Source of the DNA: Nostoc sp. KVJ20
GTDB lineage: Bacteria > Cyanobacteriota > Cyanobacteriia > Cyanobacteriales > Nostocaceae
NCBI RefSeq assembly: GCF_001712795.1
Contig: NZ_KV757564.1
Coordinates: forward strand, 1 to 54,307
Direction of reading: 5' to 3'
DNA length: 54,307 nucleotides
In this document: positions 54,276 to 54,307 of the stretch, piece after piece
How positions within the stretch are numbered: position 1 is the stretch's first letter
Layout: each line of letters starts with the position of its first letter
The notes under the pieces: generated by a model
Told to the model about the DNA's origin: nothing
Database searches by the model: none
The model's input: only the letters and a program-made list of their open reading frames with translations
Translations under genes and position numbers: made by a program

Positions 54276-54307
54276 GGAGTAGGGAGAGATGAGGGAGATG
54301 GGGGAGA
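54260..54307. repeat. AGGGAGT repeat at the trpF 3' end
   Basis: Tandem AGGGAGT units followed by GAGATGAGGGAGATGGGGG. The first two units encode the last residues and the stop of trpF. The element runs off the window. Confidence 0.8.

Overview
This 54.3 kb window comes from a filamentous, probably heterocyst-forming, cyanobacterium (Nostoc/Anabaena-like). The evidence is the very frequent GCGATCGC (HIP1) octamer; photosystem genes (psaK and a short, easily missed psb30/ycf12); the cyanobacterium-specific NtcA co-activator pipX followed by pipY, sepF and proC; UPF0016 manganese exporters as two half-proteins; and intergenic DNA full of heptamer repeats (GGGGAAT/ATTCCCC, TTGCCTA), AGACGCGAT-type palindromes and MITE-like elements. 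I see no rRNA, tRNA, CRISPR array, transposase gene or prophage.

Layout. 0-5.9 kb: a DHA2-type MFS exporter behind a TetR-like operator, a 34-residue membrane peptide with its own terminator, cysH, an SbcD-type nuclease, and a graveyard of toxin-antitoxin genes (an antitoxin-like ORF, a hicB fragment, and a hicA start fused to a piece of sbcD). 5.9-11 kb: a sulfate-binding lipoprotein gene followed by pstS-pstC-pstA-pstB. 11-16.5 kb: a siderophore/iron cluster (AraC-type regulator, AMIN-TonB receptor, iron-siderophore binding lipoprotein). 16.6-28 kb: recJ, psb30, a YkgJ-type protein, two UPF0016 proteins, a cobalamin-binding-type protein, a hybrid histidine kinase, a VOC-like protein and a BMP-family binding protein. 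28-30.3 kb: two glycosyltransferases. 30.6-41 kb: rtcB, then metal handling (copZ-copA-small membrane protein, MerR regulator, Rieske oxygenase, Zn/Cd-type ATPase). 42-54 kb: housekeeping genes (Ski2-like helicase, proC, sepF, pipY, pipX, EcfT/CbiQ-type protein, der, site-2 protease, psaK, trpF).

The most striking feature is how repeats interact with coding sequence. The same degenerate repeats that fill the intergenic spaces also lie in frame inside five conserved proteins: RecJ, the Cu-ATPase (just before its invariant GDGIND motif), RtcB, the Ski2-like helicase and the histidine kinase. They also abut start codons without leaving a Shine-Dalgarno sequence (copA, the YkgJ-type gene) and supply stop codons (trpF, Rieske gene). 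Three short fossil duplications of neighbouring genes (sbcD, araC, pipY) are also visible.

Regulatory logic read from sequence: a perfect 30-bp palindrome between promoter-like hexamers ahead of copZ looks like a MerR-family operator, probably served by the MerR gene 3 kb away. Paired TTCCGTTT-AGC repeats upstream of the TonB receptor are candidate sites for the adjacent AraC protein. A GATACG/CGTATC palindrome precedes the MFS exporter. All of this is sequence reading without database searches.
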